From the NCBI GenBank assembly GCA_017502165.1, contig JAFVVO010000019.1, forward strand, positions 1 through 64,000: 64,000 nucleotides of DNA, given 5' to 3'. This DNA is from Clostridia bacterium (GTDB lineage Bacteria; Bacillota; Clostridia; Christensenellales; QALW01). The notes below the pieces were generated by a model. The model was not told where the DNA came from, did no database searches, and saw only the letters and a list, made by a program, of their open reading frames with translations. This document shows positions 15,201 through 23,183 of this stretch, in pieces (position 1 is the stretch's first letter; every line of letters starts with the position of its first letter). Position numbers and translations under genes: made by a program.

Positions 15201-15807
15201 AAGCACCGTTGTAAATGACGCCATTATGGAGGAAGCCTTTGAAACCTTCAACAGCGGTGAGGTAAAGAAGTGGGATGAATCACAGCTTCAGAGGGTAGCA
15301 CGCCACGAGGCAGGCCACGCTCTTCTTACCTGGCTTGCAGGTGAAAAGCCCGCATACCTGACTGTTGTGGCAAGAGAAAACCACGGCGGATATATGCGTC
15401 AGGCGGAGCAGGAGGGCAAGGCAATTTATACTCTTGACGAGCTTTTGGGACAGATCCGTGCCGCCTTAGGCGGAAGGGCTGCCGAAATCGTTTATTACGG
15501 CGAGAGAGACGGCATTTCAACGGGCGCAAGCGGAGACCTTGCTTCTGCAACTAAAACGGCACAGTATATCGTGTGCGTTTACGGTATGGATGAAAAATTC
15601 GGCCTTGCGGTAGAGGGCATCAGTGCCGACGGAAAAATGTCATCTGAGGTGCGGGAAGCGGTAAACCGTATTCTGACAGAGCAGATGAAGCAGGCAATCT
15701 GTCTGGTTTCCGAAAACAAGGATAAAATTGCTTCCTTGGTAGAGGCGCTAATGAATAAGAATTATCTTAACAGCGCTGAAATCGAGCAGGCACTTACTAA
15801 GGCATAG
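12283..15807 (+). CDS. giant Clp-AAA / receiver-like / FtsH-M41 fusion protease
   Basis: Encodes 1174 residues. Residues 1-140 resemble two Clp-N repeats (DEITASMLLICILEDP). A ClpB/ClpC-type AAA module follows: Walker A GPPGVGKT 270-277, Walker B LLFDE ending at D338/E339. Residues 547-660 look like a receiver domain with FALLDMQFG as the phospho-Asp strand but without the usual N-terminal acidic pair. A second AAA is FtsH-like: GPPGTGKT 782-789, D841/E842, RRFDRR. It ends in an M41 zinc protease with HEAGH (H1008, E1009, H1012) and likely third ligand D1085. FtsH's two membrane helices are absent, so it should be soluble. It probably unfolds and degrades proteins under signal control. This domain order is not one I recognise. 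Confidence 0.85.
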   Translation: MNEIKKSALLSELLDMAKKVGNKKDSPITAEKFLVAVIDKLHTKPAEVPKELYDLLTAVRKRIFNVDKVQSDLIKYVTQENVDFLMDDLYMKKKLQQASKLAEDVHQDEITASMLLICILEDPNATIKAALALTDSEEPKQDGKEGNTVSFSVQLEGMFDKENTQPTIAFEEVTDAGEKLEDMLDGAFDAPSEQIDDIFDEDDVDGTRAAKRKIGQLVQQVKYIRKELQSCIFGQDNAINVFTTGYFQASMRAMLDEAGRRPQATFLFAGPPGVGKTFLAEKAAQALGLPFKRFDMSGYADKEANMEFCGFDKVYRSAKAGNVTSFVQANPKCVLLFDEIEKANISVIHLFLQMLDAGRLRDNFTDRDVSFADAIIILTTNAGKQLYEESESGDLSSISRKVIIDALEKDVKPDTQTPYFPKAICSRFASGNVVMFNHMGAHNLRAIAEKEIKRHAFNLCNGTDIYLKVEDSVYTALLFAEGSNADARTIRSRAEAFINDELYELLRLIESDKVKTQVENIKRICINVDLSSAKKEISELFVSEEKPKVLILSDKSTVSLCRKKAPKIEIFGVQTLDDAVSTFKNNNIDFALLDMQFGAQAESRLLNLEDTDTPARDFFAFLRQQGRGLPVYLIEKREGTLTDEEKVSFLRQGVRGVIGLNTGKGEFAKHVKSIASMLYQQASMDKFAKENKLVTFETAQTVSKNGEEAKIKLFDFKLAVAVDSEDTKNILSAVSKPNVRFEDVLGANDAKRELKYFVEYLKNPKKYLGSGVKAPKGILLYGPPGTGKTMLAKAMACEAGVTFIVAEGNQFVKKYLGEGAEKVHQLFKTARKYAPSILFIDEIDAIAKERRGGAGAGANGEETLTAFLTEMDGFISDPSRPVFVLAATNFDVEPGRPKSLDPALMRRFDRRVYIDLPNKEDKIKFLKMKIAKNNALDISDEQVENIATRAIGMSLAELDSAVELALRSAIRQGSTVVNDAIMEEAFETFNSGEVKKWDESQLQRVARHEAGHALLTWLAGEKPAYLTVVARENHGGYMRQAEQEGKAIYTLDELLGQIRAALGGRAAEIVYYGERDGISTGASGDLASATKTAQYIVCVYGMDEKFGLAVEGISADGKMSSEVREAVNRILTEQMKQAICLVSENKDKIASLVEALMNKNYLNSAEIEQALTKA

Positions 15808-15840
15808 GCAACGAAAACAAAACGAAAGAAGGAAAAACTT

Positions 15841-18111
15841 ATGGATAAGAGTCAGTCGGGACTTATTATAGCATTGCTGATTTTATCGGTAGTTATATTG
15901 ATTTTGCCCGTTGTTATAATCGGCGTTTGGGCAAAAAATAAGGATAAATTCAATAAAAGCAGGCTCAATTCAGCCGTTACAAGAATGGTTGTAACGTACG
16001 TCTGCCTTCTTGGCTCTGTTTGGAGCCTCAGATACGCAGTAGGATATTTTTCTATAATTTCTTCTGTTGGAGGCGAAGCAACGCTTACCTGGTTGGAGGA
16101 AATAGTAAATAGCCTTCTGCACGCTTTGCAGACCTTCAGTATGGACGAGGATTATACAGGATACATACTTAACGGTAAGGAAATGCTTACGGCAATATTC
16201 GGTGAAAATTCTTATTGGCCTACGGTGTACGGGGCATACGCATCCTTTTTGAACTTTGTTGCGCCCATTGCAGGGGGAGCCATCATTTTTGAGATTATAG
16301 CCAGCATTTTCCCTACGGTGAAGCTTTGGCTGTTGAATTTTGTATTTTGCAAGGATAAATATTATTTCAGCCAGCTTAACGAGGGCTCACTTGCTCTTGC
16401 AAAAAGTATTCGCGGCTTAAATGCGCCGTTAACCAAAAGACCGGTGCTTGTGTTTGCCCACGTTTTGCCTGACGACAGTGACGAAAAGAGTGCAGAGCTT
16501 CTTCAGCAAGCAAAATTGCTCGGTGCAATCTGCTTAAAGACGGATTTGGCATTAATTAAGAAAAACCGATTGGGCAAAAGAAAGTTTTTCCTTATAAACG
16601 AAAATGAATCAGAAAATCTTCAACTGCTTACCAGACTTTCCGATTCGGTAAATAACGAATACCTTAAAAAATCCGAAATATATTTGTTCACTAACGACGA
16701 TGCATATCTTCAGATTGAGAAAAATACTCGGGATAAGCTGATTGCAGACCTTGGATTTTCCGAGGAAGAGCAGCCTGTATTTATCCCCGTCAAGAATTAC
16801 AGAAATCTTATATCAAATCTTCTGGTTGACGTTCCTCTCTACGAGCCTTTGGTAAACAAAAAGCCGAACAAAAGAGGCGAAAAGGATTTGTCGGTTACCA
16901 TATTGGGTACGGGAAAAATCGGCAGAGAAATGTTCCTTTCAACCTATTGGTTCGGTCAGATTCTTTCCTGCAAGCTTAAAATCAACGTTATCTCTCAGGA
17001 AACGGAGGATGAATTCTGGAACAGTATTGATTACGTAAACCCCGAGATAAAACGCACAACCGTCAAGAACGATAAAATTTTAACAGTTAATCGCGCAGGG
17101 GACGTGGCACCGACATACTGTACGGTAAAATATCTGCAGTGCGACGTAAAATCATCTCAGTTTGTGCAGATGCTTACGGACGCAAGAAAGCGTATTCTCG
17201 ATACGGATTATTTCTTCGTGTCCTTGGGTTGCGATGAGGATAATATTTCCGTCGCAAATACTATCAGAAAGTATTTGTGCCAGCACGTAATTACAAGCGG
17301 TGCCGCTAAAGACACTGTAATTACTTACGTGGTTTACGATTCGGAATTATCCGAAATTCTGAACCGAAACAAGCTTTTCAGCTTTGCGCAAAATAGCGGA
17401 AACGTCTTCGTGCAGGCAGTAGGAAGCTTAAAAGAAGTTTACAGCGTTAAAAACGTGTTCTTAACTGAACACGAGGATACCGCGCAGAAAAATCACGAAG
17501 CGTATCTTTCGGCGCAAAACAATGCGCAACGCGCAAAAACTCATAAAAAGAGAATGGATGATGATTACAAGCACTGGGCAAACCTTGCCCGTGCAATGCA
17601 CGTAAAATATAAAGCCTTCTCAATGGGACTTGTAAAGAAATCCTTGTTTGAATGTGTTAGTGAAAATGAATACAAGGCGGAAGCTAAAAGAGCCGTAGAG
17701 GAATACAAGAAAATTGCCTCAGGCAAAATCGAATTTGCCACCTCTAAAGAAGAAAAGGAGCATTTGAAGCTGCTGAACAATATGGCGTGGCTGGAGCACA
17801 GAAGATGGTGCGCATTCACTCGCGTTAAGGGCTTCAGAGGCACAAGCGCTTACGCCAATTATGCAAAGGAAGACGTTTCGGGGTCATATAAGCAAATGGA
17901 TATTAAACTGCATCCCTGCCTTGTGGAATGTGATAATAAGGGTATAAAGGCTGAATTAACGTCACAGGGAATTATTGATGCAAGCACTTCCTTAAAATGC
18001 ACCGACAAGGACAAATTTGACCTGCTTGACGATTTATCATACGATTTATTTGAGAAAAATCTGAACGATTATGATTTCAAATTATACGATTATCCGATTT
18101 TTGACGTGTAG
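15841..18111 (+). CDS. membrane-anchored double-Rossmann protein with C-terminal RyR domain
   Basis: Encodes 756 residues. Hydrophobic helices lie near residues 9-31, 43-65 and 130-160. Two TrkA/RCK-like Rossmann segments follow: about 195-330 (RPVLVFAHVLPDDSDEKSAE) and 350-510 (SVTILGTGKIGREMF, a GxGxxG nucleotide loop). The C-terminal part has an RyR motif, NMAWLEHRRWCAFTRVKGF (about 644-662). RyR domains occur in bacterial proteins thought to sense nucleotide-derived ligands in conflict systems. It follows the AAA-FtsH gene by 33 bases and probably shares its transcript, so it may be the membrane sensor or effector for that protease. Ligand unknown. Confidence 0.75.
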   Translation: MDKSQSGLIIALLILSVVILILPVVIIGVWAKNKDKFNKSRLNSAVTRMVVTYVCLLGSVWSLRYAVGYFSIISSVGGEATLTWLEEIVNSLLHALQTFSMDEDYTGYILNGKEMLTAIFGENSYWPTVYGAYASFLNFVAPIAGGAIIFEIIASIFPTVKLWLLNFVFCKDKYYFSQLNEGSLALAKSIRGLNAPLTKRPVLVFAHVLPDDSDEKSAELLQQAKLLGAICLKTDLALIKKNRLGKRKFFLINENESENLQLLTRLSDSVNNEYLKKSEIYLFTNDDAYLQIEKNTRDKLIADLGFSEEEQPVFIPVKNYRNLISNLLVDVPLYEPLVNKKPNKRGEKDLSVTILGTGKIGREMFLSTYWFGQILSCKLKINVISQETEDEFWNSIDYVNPEIKRTTVKNDKILTVNRAGDVAPTYCTVKYLQCDVKSSQFVQMLTDARKRILDTDYFFVSLGCDEDNISVANTIRKYLCQHVITSGAAKDTVITYVVYDSELSEILNRNKLFSFAQNSGNVFVQAVGSLKEVYSVKNVFLTEHEDTAQKNHEAYLSAQNNAQRAKTHKKRMDDDYKHWANLARAMHVKYKAFSMGLVKKSLFECVSENEYKAEAKRAVEEYKKIASGKIEFATSKEEKEHLKLLNNMAWLEHRRWCAFTRVKGFRGTSAYANYAKEDVSGSYKQMDIKLHPCLVECDNKGIKAELTSQGIIDASTSLKCTDKDKFDLLDDLSYDLFEKNLNDYDFKLYDYPIFDV

Positions 18112-18156
18112 AGAAAGCAAATCGGCGAACTAAATCTTAGCTATTGGAGAAACAAA

Positions 18157-18330
18157 ATGGAATTTGAATATATTTCCGCTAAAGAGGCGGCAGCTCGGAT
18201 AGGTGTTACTGCCAGATGGGTTCAACAGCTTTGCGCAAGCGGTAAGGTGGAAGGCGCTAAACGCTTTGGCGCGCAGGATATCTGGCTCGTACCTATAAAA
18301 TGGGTTGAGGAAAAGGCAAATAAAGAATAA
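18157..18330 (+). CDS. small MerR/excisionase-like HTH protein
   Basis: Encodes 57 residues: after MEFEYISAKEAAARIGV the recognition helix reads TARWVQQLCASGKVEGAKRF, then a wing and WLVPIKWVEEKANKE. This is the HTH_17/excisionase pattern. The ATG at 18157 has GGAGA upstream, 45 bases after the RyR gene stop. Small HTH proteins like this bind DNA as excisionases or local regulators, so it may autoregulate the operon. The call rests on pattern alone. Confidence 0.75.
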   Translation: MEFEYISAKEAAARIGVTARWVQQLCASGKVEGAKRFGAQDIWLVPIKWVEEKANKE

Positions 18331-18370
18331 ACCCAATAAAACTGCAAGCAAAGGAAGAAAGGATAATTTT

Positions 18371-19762
18371 ATGAAAAACGCAATGAAAAACCTATTGGCA
18401 GGAATATGTATTGTTTGCCTGCTTGTGTCGTTTACGGCCTGCGCAGATAAATGTCCCTGCAAAATAAACGGAATAGGGCTTGATAAATTTAATATAGTAT
18501 ATTCTGCAAATGAGCCTGAATATAATTTGCGTGCGGCGGAATATCTGCAAAAGGAAATTTTAAGCAGAACGGGAATAGAGCTTTCGGTAACTGATGATGA
18601 AACCCGAGCCAATCCTTTCGGGCACGAAATTGTAGTAGGAGAAACAAACAGAGAAATTTCCGCGGATTTAGATGCAGAAACCGAAGCTATGGAGTTTGCT
18701 ATGCTGGCAAACGAAAAGCATATTGCTTTAGAGGGCGATTATTTCGTTATTGCCGCGGCGGCATATTATTTTGTTGAAACCTTTATTACGGGGGACGCCT
18801 TCTCAGTTGAAATAAAGCAAGAAGCTACCGTGCTGGCACCGATACAAAAGGAAGCAAAGAACTTTATTCTCTTAATTGGCGACGGAATGGGCGTAAATCA
18901 AACTAAGCTGTTTGACGCTTTTTCTGCTGAGGACCTTAAGATGCCCAGCGACGGTGAAAAGGCATTCTACGGATATATGTTTCCTAATTTAGGCTTTGCA
19001 CGTACTAACTCGCTTTCAGGGGTTACCGATAGCGCGGCGGCAGGAACGGCTCTTGCTACGGGATACAAAACCCATAACGGATACGTTGGTAAAAACAGTA
19101 ATTTGAAAGACGTTGAATCCCTTACCGAAATAGCAGTAGGGCTTGAAAAGGGGACGGCAGTAATGTCAACGGAATCCTCAACCGGCGCAACGCCTGCGGC
19201 ATTTTCGGCTCACGTTGACAGCCGTGAAGATACAAGCGGAATTTTAAGCGACCAGCTGAAGCTTAAGAAAAACAGTAAAACGTTAATTTTAGGTAATTAC
19301 GGCACAGTCTACAGTCAGGCAAAATTTGATGAAGCAAAAAAGGAAATCAGGGAGACGTTAGAAAAGCTTTCCGCTAAGGAAAAGGGCTTCTTTATTATGT
19401 ATGAGGAAGCGCATATTGATAAGCACAGTCATTCCAACGATATGACAAAGGCCTTTAAGGCAGTAGTAAGATTTAATCAGGCTATCGGCGCATTTATGGA
19501 GTTTGCTTTCTATAATCCCGAAACCTTTGTTTTAATCACTGCTGACCACGAAACAGGCGGGCTGACGGTAGGAGAAAACGGTGAATTTAATTACACCTCC
19601 GAAGACCACACCGGCGCGGACGTTCCCGTGTTTGCTTACGGAGTGGGTGCAGAGGTGTTTAACGGAATCACCGTTGAAAATATTCAGATTCCCAAAACTA
19701 TAGCAAAAATGTGGGGGATAGAATTAAAGGGCTACGCTGATAATTTATATCCTGCACTTTAA
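18371..19762 (+). CDS. alkaline phosphatase, lipoprotein-anchored
   Basis: Encodes 463 residues from ATG 18371 (GGAAGAAAGG upstream). The signal ends in a lipobox, VSFTAC, so Cys is the lipidated residue. Residues of about 30-145 resemble the small N-terminal domain seen before some glycosidase and phosphatase domains (VGETNREI; FVIAAAAYYFVETF). The phosphatase domain has metal site LIGDGMGVNQT, nucleophile loop VTDSAAAGTALATGYKT, and distal ligands DKHSHSND and TADHETGG. It removes phosphate from extracellular monoesters. It may be cotranscribed with the AAA/RyR genes (40-base gap), a link that is not understood. Confidence 0.88.
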   Translation: MKNAMKNLLAGICIVCLLVSFTACADKCPCKINGIGLDKFNIVYSANEPEYNLRAAEYLQKEILSRTGIELSVTDDETRANPFGHEIVVGETNREISADLDAETEAMEFAMLANEKHIALEGDYFVIAAAAYYFVETFITGDAFSVEIKQEATVLAPIQKEAKNFILLIGDGMGVNQTKLFDAFSAEDLKMPSDGEKAFYGYMFPNLGFARTNSLSGVTDSAAAGTALATGYKTHNGYVGKNSNLKDVESLTEIAVGLEKGTAVMSTESSTGATPAAFSAHVDSREDTSGILSDQLKLKKNSKTLILGNYGTVYSQAKFDEAKKEIRETLEKLSAKEKGFFIMYEEAHIDKHSHSNDMTKAFKAVVRFNQAIGAFMEFAFYNPETFVLITADHETGGLTVGENGEFNYTSEDHTGADVPVFAYGVGAEVFNGITVENIQIPKTIAKMWGIELKGYADNLYPAL

Positions 19763-19779
19763 TTTAAGGAGGAATAATA

Positions 19780-20505
19780 ATGATAAAATATGAAATTGAA
19801 GGCGGCAGCTTGCCGGTATTAATTTGTTATCCCGAGGCAAATCAGACTCTTTGTTCGGAAAGAGGAGCAATGAGTTGGATGAGCCCCAATATGAAAATGG
19901 AAACCAATGCAGGCGGAGGCTTCGGCAAGGTTTTAGGCAGAATGTTTGCAGGAGAATCCATTTTCTTAAACGAGTACTCTGCCCAAGGCGGAAGCGGTAT
20001 GATAGCTTTTGCATCAAGCTTCCCCGGCTCAATTATTCCCTATAAGGTAAGCGCAGGAAACGGCATAATCGTTCAAAAGCGCGGTTTTCTTGCTATGGAA
20101 AAGGGCCTTGATTTATCAATTTATTTCCACAAGAAATTAGGCAGAGGCTTCTTTGGCGGCGAAGGCTTTATTATGCAGAAAATCAGCGGTGACGGTATGG
20201 TGTTTATCGAAATAGACGGCTACTGCAAGGAATATAACCTGGCGGTAGGGGAAAGCATCGTTGTGGATACGGGATATCTTGCGGCAATGAGTGAAACCTG
20301 CACAATGGATATTCAAACCGTTAAGGGCGCAAAAAATATATTCTTTGGCGGTGAAGGTCTGTTCCATACTCGCATAACGGGTCCCGGCAGAGTGTATATT
20401 CAATCTATGCCTCTTTCCAATATGGCACAAGCCTTAACACCGTATCTTAATCTGCACACCGACAGTGACAACGGTGGAGGAATAAATATCAGGTTAGGTG
20501 ATTAA
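19780..20505 (+). CDS. AIM24 / TIGR00266-family protein
   Basis: Encodes 241 residues of the AIM24 beta-sandwich family. Gly-rich strands such as NAGGGFGKVLGRMFAGES, GRGFFGGEGFIMQKISGDG and FFGGEGLFHTRITGPGRVY are diagnostic. Bacterial members have no firmly established biochemistry; some associate with stress or membrane-integrity operons. AAGGAGG precedes ATG 19780, 17 bases after the phosphatase stop, so it closes the operon. A deleted copy of its 3' end lies at 21319-21379. Confidence 0.85.
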   Translation: MIKYEIEGGSLPVLICYPEANQTLCSERGAMSWMSPNMKMETNAGGGFGKVLGRMFAGESIFLNEYSAQGGSGMIAFASSFPGSIIPYKVSAGNGIIVQKRGFLAMEKGLDLSIYFHKKLGRGFFGGEGFIMQKISGDGMVFIEIDGYCKEYNLAVGESIVVDTGYLAAMSETCTMDIQTVKGAKNIFFGGEGLFHTRITGPGRVYIQSMPLSNMAQALTPYLNLHTDSDNGGGINIRLGD

Positions 20506-20516
20506 CGTTAAGTAAA

Positions 20517-20549
20517 ATAAAAGCAAGTACAAATTGTACTTGCTTTTTC
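20517..20549. terminator. bidirectional terminator, copy 1
   Basis: AAAAGCAAGTACAA pairs with TTGTACTTGCTTTT. It serves the AIM24 gene (plus) and the membrane-protein gene (minus). An almost identical copy lies at 21392-21422. Confidence 0.85.
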
Positions 20550-21239
20550 TTATATAAAGTATTTTCCGTAAATACCGTGATGCTCGTCAGGGTTAATGGC
20601 GAAGAGCTTTTCGTGGAAGATGTAATAAATTCTCTTTTTCTTTCCGCCACGCACAAGCAGATAGAATTTTTCGCCCTCTTCTGTAATGGTGTCAGCCATA
20701 GCCATAGTCATTTTGTTGTTGCTCCAGCTGTAGCAGGTGCTTAGGCGACCTGAACTGAGATTGAAGAGTGCGGTATCAGTAGAAAGGGGGGTAAATTCAC
20801 CGTATTTGTCAAACTTCCAAATGTGCAAAACGTTACCCACCGGTCCATAGCAGGAACCAATCAGATATTTAGGAAAACTGAGGGAAGAACTAAAATGAAG
20901 GTGCTTCTTTTCCTTTGATAAAAGAGTTGATTCAACGAGAAAAAATTTTCCGCGATACAGTTGAATTAAAGAGGTAAAGCCCTCAAACAAATCTAAAGCT
21001 GAAATAAATAATAAAGGTATGGCTGTAATAATCCAGAATCCAATAATGCAATGGCATATTATTGCCCATATACCTTCAGGTATTTCGTTGCCGTCATAAA
21101 ACAAAAGCGACGAAAAGTAAGCTAAAACAATAGATATAATTGAACTTAATAACATTATGAATCCTATCAAAAACAGCTGTGCTAAGACATTTTTGATGAG
21201 AGTAGCGCAACGCTTTTTAGTTATAAATTCTTTCTCCAT
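20550..21239 (-). CDS. membrane protein, paralogue A
   Basis: Encodes 229 residues. The N-terminus MEKEFITKKRCA is followed by two hydrophobic stretches (about 15-45 and 55-95), the segment GKFFLVESTLLSKEKK, a diverged middle, and a fixed C-terminus (YLLVRGGKKKRIYYIFHEKL, then AINPDEHH). No family was recognised. It is a tandem paralogue of the gene at 21424. The nearly unchanged ends compared with the middle suggest either that the end segments are under strong constraint or that the middle was exchanged. AGGAGATTCTG precedes the start. Confidence 0.75.
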   Translation of the reverse strand: MEKEFITKKRCATLIKNVLAQLFLIGFIMLLSSIISIVLAYFSSLLFYDGNEIPEGIWAIICHCIIGFWIITAIPLLFISALDLFEGFTSLIQLYRGKFFLVESTLLSKEKKHLHFSSSLSFPKYLIGSCYGPVGNVLHIWKFDKYGEFTPLSTDTALFNLSSGRLSTCYSWSNNKMTMAMADTITEEGEKFYLLVRGGKKKRIYYIFHEKLFAINPDEHHGIYGKYFI

Positions 21240-21318
21240 CAGAATCTCCTAAAAATATTAACTGCAATAAAATTATACCATACCAATAATGCTTACGTCA
21301 AGAGCGCTTCTTAGGGGG

Positions 21319-21379
21319 AACCTGCACAATGGATATTCAAACCGTTAAGGGCGGAATAAATATCAGGTTAGGTGATTAA
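21319..21379 (+). pseudogene. AIM24 3'-end fragment from the duplication
   Basis: 21319-21353 repeats 20295-20329 exactly and then jumps to the sequence at 20479, so 149 bp present in the intact gene are missing here. The fragment still ends in the same residues (INIRLGD and stop). It marks the left edge of the duplicated unit. Confidence 0.85.
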
Positions 21380-21391
21380 CGTTAAGTAAAA

Positions 21392-21422
21392 TAAAAGCAA
21401 GTATAAATTGTACTTGCTTTTT
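21392..21422. terminator. terminator, copy 2
   Basis: AAAAGCAAGTA and TACTTGCTTTTT. It differs from copy 1 by a C-to-T change in the left arm. Confidence 0.8.
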
Positions 21423-21423
21423 C

Positions 21424-22107
21424 TTATATAAAGTATTTTCCGTAAATTTTGTGATGCTCGTCAGGGTTAATGGCGAAGAGCTTTTCGTGGAAGATGTAAT
21501 AAATTCTCTTTTTCTTTCCGCCACGAACAAGCAGATAGAATTTTTCGCCCACGTCGGTAAGAGAGTCTGCTAAACTTATGTGCATGGAATCATTGGTGCT
21601 CCACGGATACAAATTATGATATGCATATATGGAGAAAACACCATATTCATCAAAATTCCAATTATGTATTTCTTCAAAATGAGAATTGGATATGTAACTG
21701 CTGTTATAAAATTTAGCGGTCATATAGTTGGAATTATAATAAGTAAAAATAGTGCCAATAGCGCCGTAAGGCAGTTCTTTCTTTTCCTTTGATAAAAGGG
21801 TAGATTCGACTAAGAAAAATTTTCCCTTGTGCAAATAAACAAGAGAGGTAATACCCTCGACTATAATTAGTATGCCTATAGAAATGGCCGCTATGCCCAC
21901 AAGGAAAATAACAACTGCAAGCAAAGCAATTAGTTTTATTGCTTCCTTATCTATGCCTAAATGATCCCAAAAATAAGAGAAGAAATATAAGGCCACAGCA
22001 CACAAGATAAAAACCAGTATACACCAAATCCCCGTTTTAATTGCGTTATAGGAGCCTTTAGCAATAATAGATGCGCAACGCTTTTTAGTTATAAATTCTT
22101 TTTCCAT
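21424..22107 (-). CDS. membrane protein, paralogue B
   Basis: Encodes 227 residues, paralogous to the gene at 20550. The first 12 residues are identical, and the last 40 or so differ by about one residue (DEHHK against DEHHG), while residues 15-180 are strongly diverged apart from GKFFLVESTLLSKEKK. Two or three hydrophobic helices lie at about 18-100. No family was recognised. The shared C-terminus is basic (RGGKKKRIYY) and probably cytoplasmic. Confidence 0.75.
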   Translation of the reverse strand: MEKEFITKKRCASIIAKGSYNAIKTGIWCILVFILCAVALYFFSYFWDHLGIDKEAIKLIALLAVVIFLVGIAAISIGILIIVEGITSLVYLHKGKFFLVESTLLSKEKKELPYGAIGTIFTYYNSNYMTAKFYNSSYISNSHFEEIHNWNFDEYGVFSIYAYHNLYPWSTNDSMHISLADSLTDVGEKFYLLVRGGKKKRIYYIFHEKLFAINPDEHHKIYGKYFI

Positions 22108-22349
22108 CAGAATCTCCTAAAAATATTAACTGCAACAAGATTATACCATACCAATAATGCTTACGTCAATGGTGCTTTTCTGCGGGATAAATATGAGTAA
22201 TGCAATAATAAAACAATTCAAAAGTGCAAAAAACCGTAAAAATGATAAGAAAACGAAGGGTTTAGTTATATTAATGTATTGAATTTAATGCTTTTGAATG
22301 GTATTATATGATTGTAAGCAGGTATAAATGCATTTCGGGAGGTGAAGCA

Positions 22350-23183
22350 ATGACGGATTTTTCCAAGCAGGAAAGTCTTTCTCTAAAGGTTCTTAATAAG
22401 CACGAGAATATTGAAAAGGAAAAAAATGACGGCAACTACGTTTTCTTATACGTAATAAACGGAAAATCAACCTTTGTGATTAACGATAAGCCTGTTCACG
22501 CAGGGGAATATGATTATTTTGTGTTGCGAAACAAGGATTCATTTACCCTTAAGGCTATTGAACACGATAGCTCGGTGTTGGTGTTTTCAGTGCCTGAGGG
22601 CCAGATGCAATTTGTTGTTGAATATTATGGCGAAAACCTAAAAAAACGTATGGAGTCGGAATCGGTTTTGTTCGTAAGCGGAGATTATAACGTAAAATTC
22701 AGAATTGACGAAATGGTTGAAAGAGTTTTGCGAATAGGTGACGCCGATAACGTTATAAGCCGTCAGCTTGCAGGTGAATTTATTTCAGGAATTGTCGGTA
22801 AGCTTCACAGAAGAGAAAAAACCGATGAGATTCCCGAATTTTTAATTGAAGCAATGAAAACACTCAGGGACCTTGAGAACCTTCGCTTAGGTGTTTCCGC
22901 CATCGAAAAATATACTCATTACAGCCGAGCGCAGATTTGCAGGCTGGTTAAAAAGCATTATAAGGTTACACCGCAGGAATACGTTACCAATTTGCGTCTT
23001 TCCTTTGCGTACAATATGATTGTTTACACCATAAATTCAATTAATTCCATTGCGGCAGAGGTGGGATATCAATCCTTAAGCGCCTTCTACAGTCAGTTTA
23101 AGGAAAAGTACCACGTTTTGCCGTCAGAGCTCAGAAAAACAAAAAAGTCAAGCAAAAGCATAAAGGAGATAACAAGAGCATGA
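22350..23183 (+). CDS. AraC-family transcriptional regulator
   Basis: Encodes 277 residues from ATG 22350, supported by GGGAGGTGA; an ATG at 22308 lacks a ribosome site. Residues 30-110 form a cupin-like sensing domain (VINGKSTFVINDKPVHAGEY). The C-terminal 100 residues hold two HTHs (SAIEKYTHYSRAQICRLVKK and SIAAEVGYQSLSAFYSQFKE), ending in the usual YHVLPSELR. Its stop overlaps the start of the DUF5107 gene (ATGA), so it is cotranscribed with the glycan genes it probably activates. The inducer is likely a sugar released by the encoded hydrolases. Confidence 0.9.
   Translation: MTDFSKQESLSLKVLNKHENIEKEKNDGNYVFLYVINGKSTFVINDKPVHAGEYDYFVLRNKDSFTLKAIEHDSSVLVFSVPEGQMQFVVEYYGENLKKRMESESVLFVSGDYNVKFRIDEMVERVLRIGDADNVISRQLAGEFISGIVGKLHRREKTDEIPEFLIEAMKTLRDLENLRLGVSAIEKYTHYSRAQICRLVKKHYKVTPQEYVTNLRLSFAYNMIVYTINSINSIAAEVGYQSLSAFYSQFKEKYHVLPSELRKTKKSSKSIKEITRA

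Larger units (their letters stand above)
20479..21301. repeat. tandem duplication, copy 1
   Basis: Contains the AIM24 stop region, terminator, membrane-protein gene and its upstream region. It matches 21353-22168 almost perfectly at both ends, while the middle of the coding region has diverged strongly. Confidence 0.85.
21353..22168. repeat. tandem duplication, copy 2
   Basis: Second copy of 20479-21301, including terminator, gene and upstream region ending in the shared AATGCTTACGTCAA. Confidence 0.85.

Noticed and set aside
18305..18370. Longer start for the alkaline phosphatase gene
   Set aside because: The extension overlaps the small HTH gene and would bury the lipoprotein signal; ATG 18371 has its own ribosome site.
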